Of a stretch of DNA of 64,000 nucleotides, positions 26,401-36,919 are shown one piece after another; the first letter of the stretch is position 1; every line of letters begins with the position of its first letter. Made by a program: the position numbers and the translations under genes. The DNA is from Neurospora tetraspora. Taxonomy: Eukaryota > Ascomycota > Sordariomycetes > Sordariales > Sordariaceae. The stretch is from positions 1,736,001-1,800,000 of the forward strand of contig NW_026944384.1 of assembly GCF_033439725.1 (NCBI RefSeq), given 5' to 3'. The notes under the pieces were generated by a model. The model was not told where the DNA came from, did no database searches, and worked only from the letters and a program-made list of their open reading frames with translations.

Positions 26401-26740
26401 TCTTCCGAGCGTATTTTATTGTTCTTGATTGTAAATCTCCCAATTCTTATACTCGTTTTAGTAATTCGGTCTTTTTTTTATTTAATAATTCTTTTTTAAT
26501 TATAAATTGAAGTATATTTCTACGTAATTAACTAATTATACCGAAGTAAATTTCTAAAGAATTTTAAATATTTAGAAAATTAAATTTTTAGAACGTTTTA
26601 ATTCGATTTTTTATATACGAAAGACCTTCGCCGTCGATAATACTACTAAATAATTGGATAGACGGGAAGGCAGCGAAGATTTATTAGTACTAATATATAT
26701 TAAAAAGGTTATAGTTCGTAATATTCAAGGTCCTAATTAC
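23400..26740 (-). pseudogene. Decayed, 5'-truncated Ty3/gypsy polyprotein (RT end, RNase H, integrase, chromodomain)
   Basis: Reads on the minus strand from about 26740 downward. 26690-26480: RT connection (FAAFPSIQLF, DGEGLSY, then YFGMISQLR-like). 26170-26080: RNase H (YFLSRLTT, then YSSTEAE, then NTDYASL). 25610-25540: zinc-finger integrase lead (GPYFIKNGLLYY). 25150-24890: integrase core (TCKFSKKILLL; INNHNLKF from ISDRDPKF; STTYYTQIDN from STAYHPQTDG). About 23890: NKGYYLLSS (GPF domain lead). 23600-23480: chromodomain-like end. The RT fingers/palm, protease, gag and 5' LTR are absent upstream, where copia sequence starts. The SINE-like insert 24182-24825 interrupts it after the integrase core. 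Confidence 0.87.
24182..24825 (-). mobile_element. SINE-like insert with tRNA-derived head (644 bp)
   Basis: On the minus strand it starts GGGGGATAGCTCAGTTGGG, which holds a polymerase III A box (TAGCTCAGTTGG). About 60 bp on is a B box (GGGTTCGAAT). Between them, CCTTGCGG-TTT-CCGTAAGG pairs as a variable-arm-like hairpin. Cloverleaf arms are imperfect, so it is not a working tRNA gene. AATAAG (minus) flanks both ends (24176-24181 and 24826-24831), a probable 6-bp target duplication, with the tRNA-like head starting exactly at the duplication. The body (24182-24740) is GC-normal and little affected by RIP, unlike the gypsy integrase it splits. There is no poly(A) tail. The 3' end reads GACAGTTAAGCGTG. 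Being unmutated, it probably arrived after its host was RIPped. Confidence 0.7.
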
Positions 26741-26749
26741 TCTAGCTTG

Positions 26750-29700
26750 TAAGAATTTACGTTTAATAAGGAGGACGCTCCTAATTTTAATTATAAAAAG
26801 AAGTAGAAAGTAAATATAAGGAAGAAACGCAACGCGGATAAAAATACGAAAGATTCTTTACGGCCGAAAAAAAGAGGAAGTATTATATTACTTTATAAAG
26901 TTTACTAGCAGAACCTTTACCTAATAATACGCTACTGGTATTTAATATTTAAAATTAGGGATAATTCTAAATAGATATTAAGTAGCCTTATTTAGAAATT
27001 TATTAATAAGAATTTTAAAAAAGTATTTCAAAATTAGTAATGAGGTTAAGAAGGTTAGGAATTAAATATAGGACTGTTTTATTACCTTTATATAAATTAT
27101 TATATTACGATAATAAAAGAAATAAGAAATTGTTACTTGCAATTTAGTATTTCTCGTTAAATAAAGTACTTTTAATGTGAATAATAGTAAGGGTAATATT
27201 TACCCGCTTAAGAATTTTATAATTTTCGATTTTAGAGCTTCTATTTATATTTTTAATAAAATTAATCGTTTTTTTTTATTTCGAATAGCGTTCCTAAAGG
27301 ATTACGTTTAGGTTAGAGATTTTTAAATATTTATTAAAGGTTTTAGGATTGTAGACGTAAAAATATAGAGAGAAAGAAGTACCCTAAAGTTATGGTTAAA
27401 GGAGGTAGCCTTTTACTTTAACTTTACTATAAATTTTATATTATTCCGCTTACTTCGAAAGCAAGGTCTTTACTAGGATTCTAAACCTTTAAGTAATTAT
27501 TTTCATTAATTAAACGGTTTACTCTTTTATTTCCTTTAAAAAACCTATTATTAAATCGTCTTTAAATATTTACCCCTCTTCTTTAATTACGCCGCTTTCT
27601 TTATTTATCGAAATCGCTTTAATTCTTTCACCGGCCGTCGTATATATAAAATACCTGCGAAACTTTGGTATAAAAAATTCGGTTATTATAATCCCTAAAT
27701 TTTCGAATACTTATATAATATTAAGGGCGTTAAATTTAAAGGCCCCGCTATTTATTCGTACAACGCGTACGGTATTTTAAAAATTAAATAATGAATTAAA
27801 TGAAAATTACGCGACCGAAAGTTTAGCCCGAGGGAACGTTTTGCTATTAATTTCTTTAATTATAAAAAAGGGAGAGCAAATTTCAAATACGTTATATTTA
27901 TTATTTATCGGTAGATTAAGTTCATTTAGGACGTTTATATAGCGAATAGATAAACCGAATCTATTATTGAAGGGTTCTTTTCGGTTATTAATATAGTTAA
28001 ATATTAATATAATGTTAAAATTAAATATATCGAATACGATAACGAATTTAATAATTAATACGTTAAGGATAAATTAAATATACGCTTTATTATTTTCAAG
28101 CCTTTAGTATTTAATATCTAAATTTAAAACGGCGGTACTAAGCTTTTAAGGAGTATAATTAAAAAGAAGGCGCGTATAATAACGAATAGCGTAAATTTCC
28201 TTTATAACCTCTAATTTTAAATTATCTTTATTACGGTTTATTTTATTAACGGATCGCCTAAGTATCTTTATAATTGGAAGTTACTATACGAAAGATTCTA
28301 TACTTTCGTTACTTATTATAAAGGGGTATAAACTGAACTTTATAAATTTAATTTTAATTACTTATATATTTATAGTTCTAAAGTATACGCGATAACGGGT
28401 ATGATATAAAAGAAAGAGTAATAGTTTAAAAAGTTTTAATTAAAAGTTTAGATTAGATTCCTAGTTGGCTACGCTGCCTCTTTTATTTATTAACTTTGGA
28501 ACCTTTAAACTAATTATATTACTTATACTCGTAATATACTTTTTAATAAAGATTCAGTCTATTTAGGGAATTTTAACAATCTTAAAAAAGGATTAAGGTT
28601 AATTAATAACGAAATTACTGACCTATTTAACTGAATTAATTAATTTTCTTAATTATTTACGTAATATTTTAAACCTTTTAATACGATTTAAAATATAAAA
28701 AATCATGGTTTTACCCCTCTCCTACCGTTATTCTTCAATAACGAATTTCAAAAGAATAATAATAAAATTAGTTTAAAGTTATTAAAGCCTATAATTTAAA
28801 ATAAAACATTTATGAATTTTATATTTAAGTACCCTACCCTATTAAATATATTATTAATTTCTTTTATTATTACGTTTATGATTAATTTATTAGAGCCTAT
28901 TTCTTTCCCGACTTTTAAATTATAAAAAGCCGCGTTTAACGTTAGGAAATTCATTTATTTAATAAGATAATACTAGGGTAAAATAATTATAAAAGTAGAA
29001 ATTATCCGCCTGATTTCTAAGGGTAATAAGTTAAACTCTATTAAACGTTAAGACTTTCCCCTAATCCTAAAAATTTACTATAATTTCAAATATTATAATT
29101 TAAGTAATTTCTTTTAATAAGTAGAGGAAATATATTTTGATAATTATAAAGAAATAAAGTTATAAGTTAAAATAAATAAGGACGTCCCCTATATTAAAGG
29201 TTTTTAAATCTTCGATTGTATATAGGTATATATATATAAGTTTAATAAGTATAATCGATTATTAGAAATAGAAATTCGCTTTATAATTAAAGGAAATTAA
29301 TAGTATAATTATAGTAAGGAAACGCATACCTCTATATTAATTAATCGTTTATTTTAATCAATTATTACGTACGCCGCTAAATTTAATTTTGAATTTATTT
29401 AATGTAATATAATAAATACCTTCGTTAATACTTATTTTAATAAGGAGATTTATATATGTATACCTCTTAATTATTAAAAGTATAATATTATCCTTAAATT
29501 CCTTAAGGCTTTCTATAGTTTCCAATGTATTCCCTTATTATTGTAGCGAGAATTTAATAGTACTTTTAAAAGTTTAAAATTTAAACCGTTATTCGAAGAC
29601 CCGTATATCTTTAAACGTAATAGAATTTTAATTCTTTATTACATTAATAATATTATTTTCGCTTTTAATAAATTATAGTATAATAAAATTACCCGGGTTA

Positions 29701-30700
29701 CGAAGAAGTTAAAAGAGAAATATAAATTTATTAACGGTAAGGACTTTTAATAGTTCTTAAGTATCGAAATTATTTAAAATCGAAAAGTAAATTATATTTA
29801 ATTATTTTAACGGGAATATATTTATAAAATTATTAAGTTGATTAAGAATCCCTACACTTTTACTTTCATTTTAATAAGTAATGAAGAATTTATACCCTAT
29901 AATAGTGTAGTCTCTTTCGATAAAATTTAGGAATATTAAATCGTTGTCGGTTTTATAATATACGCTGCCGTAATTACTTAATTTAATATCGCCTTCGCCG
30001 CTAACTGATTAATTCGCTATAATTATAATCCTAATCCTTAGTATCGTAAAGCTATTAATAAAGTTTTATACTACTTTTAATTCTACTTTAATCTTTCTTT
30101 TTATTACAGTACGTTAGCGAAATTTGAAATTATTTTAAATACGTCGTACGCCAATAATTCTCTAAATCGAAAGAGTTTATAAGGATTTACAATTAGTTTC
30201 TTTAGTAATTTAGTTTATTAGGGTACTATTAAATAAAAAACAGTATCGATATTAATAATAGAATAGAGCTCCTCTCTATTTTAAGCGTAGTAAAGGAGGC
30301 TATTGCTATTATACGTTTGTATAAGGAGATTAATATTCCCTTTAATAAAGATATTTCTGTTATTAATTATAATAATACCTAAACGATACTAATATTTACT
30401 ATCGAGGTTATAAAATTAATAATCAAGTTTAAGTATATCGATATTTATTGTTATTAAATAAAGTAGGAAATTATAGAGGGAATGATTTAAATTGAATATT
30501 TGGAAATAAAGAGGATACTAATTAACGGTTTGATGAAAGTTTTAGGATAATTAGAATATAAGAAGTTCCGGAAATTAATAGGAATGGCGAATGTACTAGT
30601 TTGTAAGGAGATGGGGATGAATAAGGAGATTATAGATAATATATTAGAAGATATTTATAGTTTGATTAGAGAAATCGACATATTAGAAGAAATATTTTGT
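26750..30700 (+). pseudogene. Decayed Ty1/copia gag-end/protease/integrase/RT/RNase H polyprotein
   Basis: Full of stops on the plus strand, but the family signatures survive in order. A basic gag tail lies at about 26760-27000. Protease is near 27226 (FDFRAS, from FDSGAS). The pre-integrase zinc domain is near 27663 (LWYKKFGYYNP, from LWHRRLGHPNP). The integrase core is about 27.8-28.25 kb. The post-integrase block is near 28440-28560 (RFLVGYAASFIY, then TRNILFN). RT is near 29640 (YYINNIIFAF, from YVDDIIFAF), then a KKLKEKY block. Near 29985 is the RPDIAFAAN-type motif (read FNIAFAAN), with RNase H after it. The order INT before RT establishes copia rather than gypsy. Not functional. Confidence 0.9.
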
Positions 30701-30751
30701 AAATAGCTTTACTTTTGCCTTGTTTTAAGAAGGTCTGTAAGTAAGGGGGTA

Positions 30752-30941
30752 TATTAGAGTAGAGGGTAGATTTTTGGGATTTTGGCTAAATTCTATATAG
30801 GTTAGCTGCCTAGCCCCCTAATATTACTTAATTTCTAGGTATATCTAGGTTACCCCAGCACCCCCCATACCCTCTATTGTAGACAGCTCGAATCAGTCAC
30901 ACACTCTTCAATCAATCAATTCTACACGGTCATATCTAACA
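30752..30941 (+). repeat. Right LTR of the copia element
   Basis: 190 bp, collinear with 19818-20007 at a constant offset of 10,934. Followed by the GATAG target copy and by GC-normal DNA. Confidence 0.94.
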
Positions 30942-32614
30942 GATAGTGATGAGAGGGTGAGATTCGTGGTGGGGGTTGTTGATGCACCTTGGGGCACCCG
31001 AGGGACCAAATGGCGGGGTTGCAACCCAACCCAGCCTACGCTAAGGCGGTGTATCGCTGAAGCAGGTTTGACTTTCGCGGGACCTCGATAGCTGCTCTTG
31101 CACTACCAACTCCAGGTGGACTGCCATCATCGTGCAACATCAGGATGTCACCTCAGTGTCGTTTTTCTCCATGGGGAACGGATACCTGCTGAAGGCATCT
31201 ACGATTCCTTGAGGGGTTGCACTGGTCGCCACTGCTACCATCAAAGACGCTCCATTCGTTAACCCCGACTTCGTAGAGGGATAAGAATATGGGTAGAGCG
31301 ATGTATTGGTTATAAGGATACTACTGATTACGCTCCGATTACATGCAATGACACTGACCACTGAACCCGCAGACCCGCTGCTTTGTGCCCCACCTCCCCG
31401 TACCTCGATATCACCTGATCTATCGTGGAATAAGCATCGCCAACCTCTGATCTCATTGCCATCTTCAAATCGAGTAAGGAAAGCCAAAATGATGGCAGGA
31501 AGTATCATGACCAAGTCTGTTCCTTCCAAAAGACAGTGCCTGGTTCAAATAAAGTTGCCAAATGGTGGAGTTTGTGGGCGGGCGCTAGGAAAGTGCTAGC
31601 GCAGATCATTGTATGCGCATCGTCTGATTGGCTACCAAGGACGAACGAATTCCTAATCAGGAAGGAACCAAGCATTGGAAGAAGTGGGGTCAAGATGGCA
31701 TCTTTCATCTCGCATTTGGTGCCTGGGTGCTTGAACTTTGCAGTGGAAATTACAGTGAACAACAGAGAAGACAGGAACGACGGAGATCAGGACTCCGGCG
31801 CAGTTCTGGATGGCGATAGCTGAGGCAGGAGCCTCCTATTACTTTCCAAGTTTGAGGCCTGCAGTTCGAGTTCATTCCACTTGCCACGCTCGCAATTACT
31901 GCGCCTGGAAGAGGAACTCGGCATTCTTGATGCAATGGATAGTGGCTGTGGTTTTGCTCCGGGCAGACACCATGTATGTACAATGTAGGAACAGGACGGA
32001 AGCTGGGTTGGGATGATCTGGATCTATAATGAGAGAGCGGAGATAATCCGAGCGTGGTTTTGCATTGCATAGAGGTACGACGCGTTTTGGTAGATGCAGA
32101 CATATGTCCCAAATGTCGGCCGCCTTTCACCGCGAGAAATTTTGATCTTCTCTCACATTCCTTCAACTTCTTTCTGCTTCCTTTCTCTTCCATGGAAGCC
32201 TCGGCTCCAACAGCATGTGGTATACATCTGAGGGGCACATACTTACCTCGCGCAGATGCCACGTCTCCCACGGAGTCTGCTCGCATCTACGCCGCCCGCC
32301 CAAGATCCAAGGGCGCGTCTTTGCCGCCCCCTCCATAATTGTGTGAAAGGGATCATATGCTAAACCGACCATGGCCCGTCGCTTTTACGCCGGCAACGGA
32401 AGCCAGTGAGCTAGGATGGACTGGCAAGACAAACAGGTCCGACGCTATGGCCAGTTCCGCAGCCGGAGATAGTAGCTAACAGAATCATGGTGTGATGATG
32501 GCCAAACTTGACAGATTTCTGTCTGGCTGATGATTTTTATTATGTCCGGGACTTGACTGGGGTTTTCCTTCTTTCCCCTTTTTTCCCCTTCCTTTTTTCT
32601 ATTTTTTCCTTTTC

Positions 32615-32622
<8 letters not shown>

Positions 32623-32655
<33 letters not shown>
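32623..32655. repeat. 33-bp homopolymer T run
   Basis: Uninterrupted T run preceded by a 60-bp pyrimidine-rich tract (CCCCTTTTTTCCCC type). On the minus strand it is an A run after CAGC. No element body was recognised next to it, so I treat it as a simple repeat. Confidence 0.93.
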
Positions 32656-32659
<4 letters not shown>

Positions 32660-33429
32660 CTTGAAGGTCACAAGGCAGAAATGGGATAAATCCATGGCAT
32701 GTTTCTCGTGAAAACAATCTTGCAACGCAAGAAACAGCCACCAGGCAGTCCAAGTCGGTGGAAACAGAAAGAAATTGAAAATAGACAGACCGTGGTTCCC
32801 GTCTACCTTTGGTGGTGTACTAGTTTGTCTTCTTCTCCTGGCGCCTGTTGAAAATCCCGGTTCGCAAACGTGTAGCCCGACCAACGTCGGGCGTAATGAT
32901 CAGGTGTATGCTGTAAATATAAGATAGAGAACAACACCACAGTTGATGTGCAATGGTGAGCCCAGAAGCCAACTGGTCAGCCGTCATGAGAGAATTTCCA
33001 AACCAAACGCAGCCTCTTCGTGGCCATTTTGGCCAACCGTGATTTCCTAGGGAGACCAAATCACTATTACATACATGTGGATTCTACAAAGGCCGCAAGA
33101 TCACTCAAATGCATGGATCGAGAGAGCTAAAGGTGTGTTTAAGCCGAAGCTTTCGTTGTTGTATTGCTTGTTACCCGGGAATACTGAGATGTAATGATCC
33201 GCTTCGAGTTCTGTTTTCCTCGAGATAATACATGGGCTCTCCGACCCAGGACCATCATTCTACTTGGTGTTATGGGTAAGTTTAATAGGCGGGGTAAGTA
33301 CCGAACCTTACACAACCAGGTCGTTCCGAGAATAGGAATGTAATATAATATTACGAATATCCAAGGATCCCTTCTCAAGCCGACGAAATATTTTATCCCG
33401 GAGGACAGAATTGATAAACGAACTTCCAT

Positions 33430-33729
33430 TTAATCATAAATATTAGACGTAACGCCGTTTCTAATATACAAAACACGTTCTTGGATGAAAATAGAGAGAG
33501 CAAGACGTATGTTCCAAGACGTCAAAACCCGGCCCCATTTCTTGAATGACTTAACAACCCCGAAATTTTGGCTGTAGTAGTCCGTGCCAGGTACCTGACA
33601 GGGGGGTTTTTCTTTTGCTCGGAACCACAGTATCAAGCCAACAACCATAGCAAATGCAAATGCAAAAAGCAGAAGACTGATAACAACTAGTCCCCCAAAA
33701 CGCTGATGTCCGTTTATGCCAACCCGCAA
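33430..33729 (-). CDS. Hypothetical small single-pass membrane protein (weak)
   Basis: 99 residues. Residues about 12-36 form one strong hydrophobic segment (VVISLLLFAFAFAMVVG) followed by WFRAKEKP, a positive-inside flank. The rest (KSFKKWGRVLTSWNIRL) is basic and amphipathic. I recognise no family. It overlaps other open frames and has no near neighbour on its strand, so it may be chance. Confidence 0.22.
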   Translation of the reverse strand: MRVGINGHQRFGGLVVISLLLFAFAFAMVVGLILWFRAKEKPPCQVPGTDYYSQNFGVVKSFKKWGRVLTSWNIRLALSIFIQERVLYIRNGVTSNIYD

Positions 33730-33821
33730 TCAAAAATGCAACTCTGTCCCAAAATGCTGTTCCAAGTATACCACCCCCATTCCCAAACCGAAGATGCAAA
33801 TCCGATTCCATATCCATGCAG

Positions 33822-33899
33822 AGCCCCAACACGAGGAGGCAAGAAAAAGCCCCAGCACGAGGAGGCAGGAAAAAGCCCCAACACGAGGAGGCAGGAAAA
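33822..33899 (+). repeat. Three tandem copies of a 26-bp unit
   Basis: Unit AGCCCCAACACGAGGAGGCA plus AGAAAA, starting at 33822, 33848 and 33874 with one or two G/A differences. 26 is not a multiple of three, so it is unlikely to be coding. It is a minisatellite. Confidence 0.92.
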
Positions 33900-33973
33900 T
33901 ACAAAAAAAAAAACATGCAAGTACAAAACTGATTCGAACCTATATGATATATACCCTCACAAGTGGTTAGTAC

Positions 33974-33997
33974 TCGTCGTCGTCGTCGTCGTCGTCG
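33974..33997. repeat. (CGT)n microsatellite
   Basis: About eight TCG/CGT triplets without interruption. Confidence 0.9.
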
Positions 33998-34514
33998 TGT
34001 ACATGAGTATTCAACCTTTCCTTCTCCTCTCCTCCCAAAACGAAGAGAAGGTTGACAACTTCTCACCCGAAACACACATTTTATACGACCATTGTTGATG
34101 ATGCTCATAGTGATATAATGTGATGTTCTTGTGTGTTCGTGTGTCCCGTTTGTGCAACAAGAAGTTGTACGTGCGTTTTTCATGGTTGTCCACACACCTC
34201 TGATCACTCAAGGAAAGTTGCTGGCTTTCTCGAGTGATGCCCTCTTGAGGCTGGTGTTAGATTAGGTGGTTCCCTCCGAAAATGCGATGAATGGATGGCC
34301 TGGCAGAAAAGTCCAGTAACAGATCTAAGTGCTTGTGGGGGTGTGCGTCTTTAAGAGAGACTTGACTTCCACACACACAGACACCTTCCTGTGTTTGGCG
34401 ACTGGACTTTCACATCGCATTTTCTGTTTCGTTTCCCTTTGGAGGAAGGAACCACCTAGTGGGCCATTAGTAGACGCTGATGGTGATGATGTGGCCGTAG
34501 ACGGAGGCTAGAGC

Positions 34515-35600
34515 TCAATGCTGAAACTCTAGCACATCCGGAAGTGCTAGTTGTGGTGCCTGTTCAATGGCACCACTTAACTCGGTAATTTTGGCCTTGA
34601 GGTCTTCCACCCAAGGGCCGAAGCCGCCACATCGCCGCGTGAAAGCTCCAAGAAATGTCAACACCCTCAGGGTGTTGTGCTTCTCCCCGAGAGCTAACAA
34701 CGAGGCGACGAGCAACACACCTTCCTCCAACGCCTTCACACCAATCGTTATTACTGAATATATTTCAATAATATACGGGCTGCTACCCCTATAGCGCCCG
34801 TAGCAATCGTCACAGGAGACGAACTGCGCTAGAGAATTAACTACCTCATAATTGGCATGAAGGATATCGGGGACTAAAGGAATTGGGTTATTCTCGGGCA
34901 ATTGTTGACTAATCGCCTCTTTGGCCCGGGCCAACCTCAAAAGGCAGTTGCAGTTTGGGGCGGGTACCGGGGCAAAAGTAGCGAATGCCGGAGTAATGGG
35001 GGTGGGTGCCGGAATAACGGATGCGGGGGCCGGAATAATAGGTGCGGGTACCGGAGGGAAAGGGGCGAATACCGGAACAACGGGAGTAGGTGCCGGAGTA
35101 ACGGGGATGGGTGCCGGAGCGAAAGGGGCGAATGCCGGAGTAAAAGGGACGGGTGCCGGAGCAACAGGAACGGAAGGAAAATGTGGAGGTACGCGACCCG
35201 GAAACAATACGGGAGCCGGATCACTAGAGCCGGACCGGACTGATTCCGGCGGCGTCGGTTGTTGAAAGATGATTGGCGAGGGTGCTGCCATGCCGCCCGC
35301 CAGTAGCGCCTCACCGGCATCGGGGCCAAAGTCCACCGGATATTGAGAGCCGCGACGGCCGGCTGGCGCACCCTCACCTTGGTTGCCCTCACCACCGCGT
35401 CTGTTGCAGTGGTGAAGGCTGCCCTTCTTGAGACAACGCTTACACATTCCCCCTCCGCCCACTGCTGGTCGGCAGGCAGTCTTTGCCAGCCTGCATGCGT
35501 AGCAGGCCGTTGGCCGGCGGTCCTGCCGACGGCACCCGCATCCATCTCCGACACAAACCTTATGCAGCTCGCAGTTATCCGAGCAAACGTGTCGACCCAT
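34515..35600 (-). CDS. Zn(II)2Cys6 regulator with AflR-like C-terminal region
   Basis: Probable nuclear DNA-binding transcription factor, 361 residues, no intron needed. Cys33, 36, 43, 53, 56 and 65 fit C-x2-C-x6-C-x9-C-x2-C-x8-C, the fungal binuclear zinc cluster. A second Cys group (6, 10, 16, 21, 23) lies before it, which is unusual. Residues 101-215 are Pro/Ala/Val-rich imperfect repeats of an activation or linker type. Residues 217-300 contain CNCLL, then L-x-AN...NSLAQFVSC and CYGRY, followed by a hydrophobic helix. This order resembles the AflR-family C-terminal domain; I judge this from pattern only. It sits 8.2 kb downstream of the synthase on the same strand with no supported gene between, so it could control that gene, but nothing in the sequence proves it. 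Alternatives are a regulator of unrelated genes or a gene with an unseen upstream exon. Confidence 0.75.
   Translation of the reverse strand: MGRHVCSDNCELHKVCVGDGCGCRRQDRRPTACYACRLAKTACRPAVGGGGMCKRCLKKGSLHHCNRRGGEGNQGEGAPAGRRGSQYPVDFGPDAGEALLAGGMAAPSPIIFQQPTPPESVRSGSSDPAPVLFPGRVPPHFPSVPVAPAPVPFTPAFAPFAPAPIPVTPAPTPVVPVFAPFPPVPAPIIPAPASVIPAPTPITPAFATFAPVPAPNCNCLLRLARAKEAISQQLPENNPIPLVPDILHANYEVVNSLAQFVSCDDCYGRYRGSSPYIIEIYSVITIGVKALEEGVLLVASLLALGEKHNTLRVLTFLGAFTRRCGGFGPWVEDLKAKITELSGAIEQAPQLALPDVLEFQH
34940..35190 (-). repeat. Imperfect Pro/Ala-coding tandem repeats inside the Zn(II)2Cys6 gene
   Basis: The plus strand repeats GGTGCCGGA/GGTACCGGA with spacers such as GGGGCGAATGCC. On the coding strand this gives recurring PAP, FAPF and TPA units (residues about 145-215). 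The region is coding and open in the regulator frame. Parallel repeats also keep other frames open, which explains the spurious antisense ORFs here. Confidence 0.8.
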
Positions 35601-36905
35601 GTTGCCTATGATAAGTTTCGTGTTAGTTTCGTTGGACGATACAAGTATACGGTCAAGAGATATATTCTTGAAATGGTGATAACGAACCTGGACCTATGTT
35701 TCAAAAAATAGACGTCAGATTCTCTGGGAGATAGGCCTTTTGTTCGAGGCTGGCCGGATGTTTGTGAATATTTTCCTCGCTTTGGAGGTGGGTAGGGGGT
35801 AGAGGTAAGAAGGGTCACTGACTAAGGTCAGGATTTGGTGTCGTTTGTGAGTTAGGTATATAAAAGGTAAGACGGATCACGAGCTCAGGTAAGAATTCGG
35901 TGTCGCCTCTGAAATGAATATAAGGTAAAGATGGTTAACGAAGAGGATGGTGAAACTATTGAGATCTGGCGGTGGTGCTGTTTAAGTATCCTGAAGAGCT
36001 CGAGGGAAAAAAAATCCTGACGCCCGGACAAGAGGGCGGGCATCAGAAAAGATATCTATGCATTGCAGAAACCGCCGAAACTGAACATCCGGAACTGCAT
36101 TCGTAGAGTCATTCGAGGCCAGTGTTGAAGAATCAAGCAGGTGGTGATGGTTGAAGTGCAGTTTGCGTGCAGTCTTTTTGTCTTTGCATACATGTTCCAA
36201 CTTGGTTGAGGAGGATCTCTTGTCGATAAACTGCTAGGGATGCGTTGAAGGGGGAACAATCCTGATGAAGTTTGGGGCAGCAAAAAAAAAGAATTCATCG
36301 GCTCGTAGGAAGACGTCCTCGGTATGGATACCATGATCGGTGATTGAGCCAGCAAAAAGAAAAATAAGTGAATAAGACAAGAAATCCAACGGAAATATCG
36401 GATGAAAGCGGTTCGTTGTACCGGCAGGAGGGACGGTGGGATGTGTTATCGGGCGGAAAAACTCTTCTGCGTTTTGAAGCACATACACAGGAACAGCAGT
36501 TGAAGTTTGAGGCTTGGTTGAACACGTACATCTGGGAAGGACGGGTTGCGTTCTCGGCTGCCCCCTCCGGTGCGCTTATTCCAGGTTTTCATATCAGTTC
36601 TTTGTCCGTATGTAGGTATACTACACGACATCTGAAACTACGCACGCAAGCGAGCCCAGTACCTTCAGTTATGTTGCCAAGAGGTTGAGGAGTGAGGTCA
36701 ACATCAGTGCGGGTTTGATGGGAAAGAGCGATGGAGGAATCATTGTGTGCCGAGCCTCCATGTTCAGCCTTCCACGCTGATTCTTTCGTCTAGTGGGACT
36801 CGGGCTAGAAGGCGCTAAATGGCGGGTAGCAGGTGGCCGCTTCAGCAGCATTTCCTTATAGGGGTTGTAATCTTGGTACCTTCCGCTGATTGGTAGGCTA
36901 GAAGA

Positions 36906-36919
36906 GGTACCTAGGTACC
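36906..36919. promoter_or_regulatory. 14-bp perfect palindrome GGTACCTAGGTACC
   Basis: Perfect inverted repeat centred on CCTAGG, in a gene-free stretch between the two supported genes. The core TACCTAGGTA occurs again at 54635-54644 inside another 14-bp palindrome. Function unknown. A protein-binding site is possible but no target gene starts nearby. Confidence 0.35.

Larger units (their letters stand above)
19818..30941 (+). mobile_element. RIP-degraded Ty1/copia retrotransposon with nested insertions (11.1 kb)
   Basis: 190-bp LTRs (19818-20007 and 30752-30941) are collinear, start TGTCAGAG (left) and end ATCTAACA (right). The ends are a short inverted repeat (TGTCAGA/TCTGACA before RIP). 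GATAG flanks both sides (19813-19817 and 30942-30946). GTAAGTAAGGGGG before the right LTR is the polypurine tract, so the element reads plus. Relics of protease, integrase, RT and RNase H in copia order fill about 27.2-30.6 kb. A copia element is about 5 kb, so the extra ~6 kb (roughly 20.4-26.7 kb) is inserted material. Confidence 0.94.
30947..34514. other. Stretch without a supported gene
   Basis: Contains the T run, the 26-bp tandem repeats, the (CGT)n run and one weak membrane-protein ORF (33430-33729). Long frames at 31750-32286 and 33551-34207 (minus) are low in complexity or repeat-driven. Confidence 0.5.

Noticed and set aside
32445-32884. Lys-rich minus-strand ORFs
   Set aside because: Created by the 33-bp T run.
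34902-35265. Gly/Arg-rich plus-strand ORFs opposite the Zn(II)2Cys6 gene
   Set aside because: Repeat-driven shadows of the Pro/Ala-coding region.
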